This document shows positions 63,418-64,000 of a stretch of DNA of 64,000 bases, piece by piece. A program made the position numbers and the translations under genes. The notes under the pieces were generated by a model. That model was not told the DNA's origin. It did no database searches and worked only from the letters and a program-made list of their open reading frames with translations. Position 1 is the first letter of the stretch. The number at the start of each line of letters is the position of its first letter. Source of the DNA: Dongia mobilis (GTDB lineage: Bacteria > Pseudomonadota > Alphaproteobacteria > Dongiales > Dongiaceae); contig NZ_SNYW01000007.1 of assembly GCF_004363235.1 (NCBI RefSeq), forward strand, positions 579,902 through 643,901, read 5' to 3'.

Positions 63418-63446
63418 CTTGACATTCATACGCCGACAGCGTATAT
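63418..63446 (+). promoter_or_regulatory. Strong promoter with an internal operator
   Basis: CTTGAC (63418-63423), 17 bp and GTATAT (63441-63446) are near-consensus for the alphaproteobacterial housekeeping sigma factor. ATACGC-CGACA-GCGTAT (63428-63444), a perfect 6-bp inverted repeat, lies in the spacer and covers part of the -10, a textbook repressor position and TetR-like in style. No gene clearly follows before the window ends. Confidence 0.65.
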
Positions 63447-63511
63447 GACGCATTGTGCACACAAAGGCGGGGCCGATTGATCACCGGCGCCGCAACCTAA
63501 GAGCCCGATAG

Positions 63512-63618
63512 ATGGCCCGGCGGCATTTGCCGCCATAGTTGGCCCGGCGGCATTTGCCGCCATAGTTGGCCCGGCGGCATTTGCCGCCATAGTTGGCCCG
63601 GCGGCATTTGCCGCCATG
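63512..63618. repeat. Four tandem 27-bp hairpin repeats
   Basis: Copies start at 63514, 63541, 63568 and 63595; the first three are identical over 27 bp. Each holds GGCGGC-ATTT-GCCGCC, a 6-bp hairpin. On the plus strand every unit can be read as a start codon (ATG, then TTG), seven more codons (A-R-R-H-L-P-P) and TAG, so they form serial eight-residue micro-ORFs. On the minus strand the same units read TMAANAAGP in an open frame. There are no unique spacers, so this is not CRISPR. Confidence 0.9.
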
Positions 63619-64000
63619 GATGGAATGACCTGGTTGTCCCAGGGGCAAGCCGGCTTCAACCCTGCCATTGAGCGGGGCGCTCCGAGGTTCGAGAGTCCGA
63701 GATTCGAGAGCGGGCGGCGCATCCCGGAACCCTCGCGCTGGGGGGTGACGGCTTGTGGGTCCAGCCGCGAGGGAGATCCCCTCGCGCCTGCACCCGGGGA
63801 GCCACAGCGCCTACAGGCCGGCAGCAGCCGGTCCCCCGGAGCCAGCGGGTCAGCGGCTCCCCTCCGGGCCGGCGGGTTGCCGGCGTCCCCTCGGCGCGTG
63901 GCATGCCCATGTTCGCCCCTGCCGGTCGATGGCGGCGCGTGATCGCCCCCTCCGGCCGGCAGGCCCGGCATGGCGGTGAACGCGCCCCTCGCGGCGTGAG
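63619..64000. other. Hairpin-rich tract without a credible gene
   Basis: No frame in the last 380 bp looks like a protein. Several perfect inverted repeats follow one another: GCGAGGG/CCCTCGC (63767-63785), GGAGCC/GGCTCC (63838-63860) and GCCGGC/GCCGGC (63868-63884). A duplicated AG(G/A)TTCGAGAG lies near 63683-63710, and CCCCTC recurs five times between 63778 and 63992. It could be a structured RNA downstream of the promoter at 63418, or a repeat-rich intergenic region cut by the window edge. Confidence 0.4.

Noticed and set aside
63512..63618. CRISPR array
   Set aside because: The repeats are directly adjacent with no unique spacers, and no cas genes are present.
63680..63710. tRNA T-arm-like AGGTTCGAGAGTCC
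   Set aside because: It is part of a 15-bp direct duplication; no acceptor or anticodon stems can be drawn.
63616..63942. Plus-strand open frame of 108 codons near the right edge
   Set aside because: It has no domain, is Pro/Ser/Arg/Gly-rich, and overlaps several perfect hairpins; coding is not supported.
63426..63971. Minus-strand open frame with four MAANAAGPT repeats
   Set aside because: The repeated part is a by-product of the 27-bp array, the rest is low-complexity, and there is no ribosome site; kept only as an observation on the array.

Overview
The window is high-GC chromosomal DNA from an alphaproteobacterium, most likely Rhodospirillales-like. This rests on gene content and order: ChvG/ChvI next to HprK, RapZ and a permease-free PTS; a DivL-type kinase; alphaproteobacterial AddAB; COQ9; a three-subunit transhydrogenase; the trpF-trpB-trpA-accD-folC order; and a SAM-II riboswitch. 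I do not assign a genus. Many genes start with GTG or TTG.

Layout. 1-1.9 kb: a corrinoid protein ends a one-carbon cluster lying off the left edge, followed on the other strand by metA under a SAM-II riboswitch. 1.9-3.1 kb: an MFS transporter. 3.4-10.2 kb: ChvI-ChvG, HprK, RapZ, EIIA-Man, HPr and EI, a regulatory phosphorelay without a sugar permease. 10.2-12.9 kb: a DUF2459 protein, a macro-domain protein and ahcY. 13.0-15.5 kb: a DivL-like pseudokinase. 15.5-20.8 kb: a minus-strand operon of a hybrid kinase, a large GAF/PAS kinase and a lone receiver. 20.9-22.0 kb: ferredoxin-NADP reductase. 22.1-31.6 kb: tsaE-amgK-murU-addB-addA-trxA, with a repeat-built 23-codon micro-ORF between amgK and murU. 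31.7-34.9 kb: a giant cyclase/AAA/TPR protein. 35.1-41.8 kb: minus-strand pyrF-membrane protein-trpF-trpB-trpA-accD-folC. 42.0-44.2 kb: an NsrR-like Fe-S regulator overlapping two paralogous lipoprotein serine proteases. 44.2-49.9 kb: a trimethylamine-dehydrogenase-like demethylase and a non-pyrrolysine MttB methyltransferase behind a 16-bp palindrome, then a dCache chemoreceptor. 50.1-54.6 kb: an ABC1 kinase and pntA-pntAB-pntB. 54.7-58.8 kb: a PAS protein, rpsU, def, coq9, an MgtC/DUF4010 membrane protein and a DUF4169 protein. 59-63.3 kb: an AsmA protein with a long Pro-Ala-Glu tail. 63.3-64 kb: no credible gene, but an operator-bearing promoter, four 27-bp hairpin repeats and a hairpin-rich tract.

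Two themes link the genes. One is methyl-group and one-carbon metabolism: corrinoid protein, SAM-sensing metA, ahcY, demethylase, MttB, and possibly the chemoreceptor. The other is envelope and nutrient signalling: ChvGI, the PTS relay, DivL, the three-gene sensory operon, peptidoglycan-sugar recycling (AmgK/MurU) and AsmA.

The least explained pieces are the TMADH-like enzyme that lacks the TMA-binding aromatic bowl, the NsrR/twin-protease module, the micro-ORF, and the structured tract at the right edge. Everything is read from sequence and memory of families; no searches were run.
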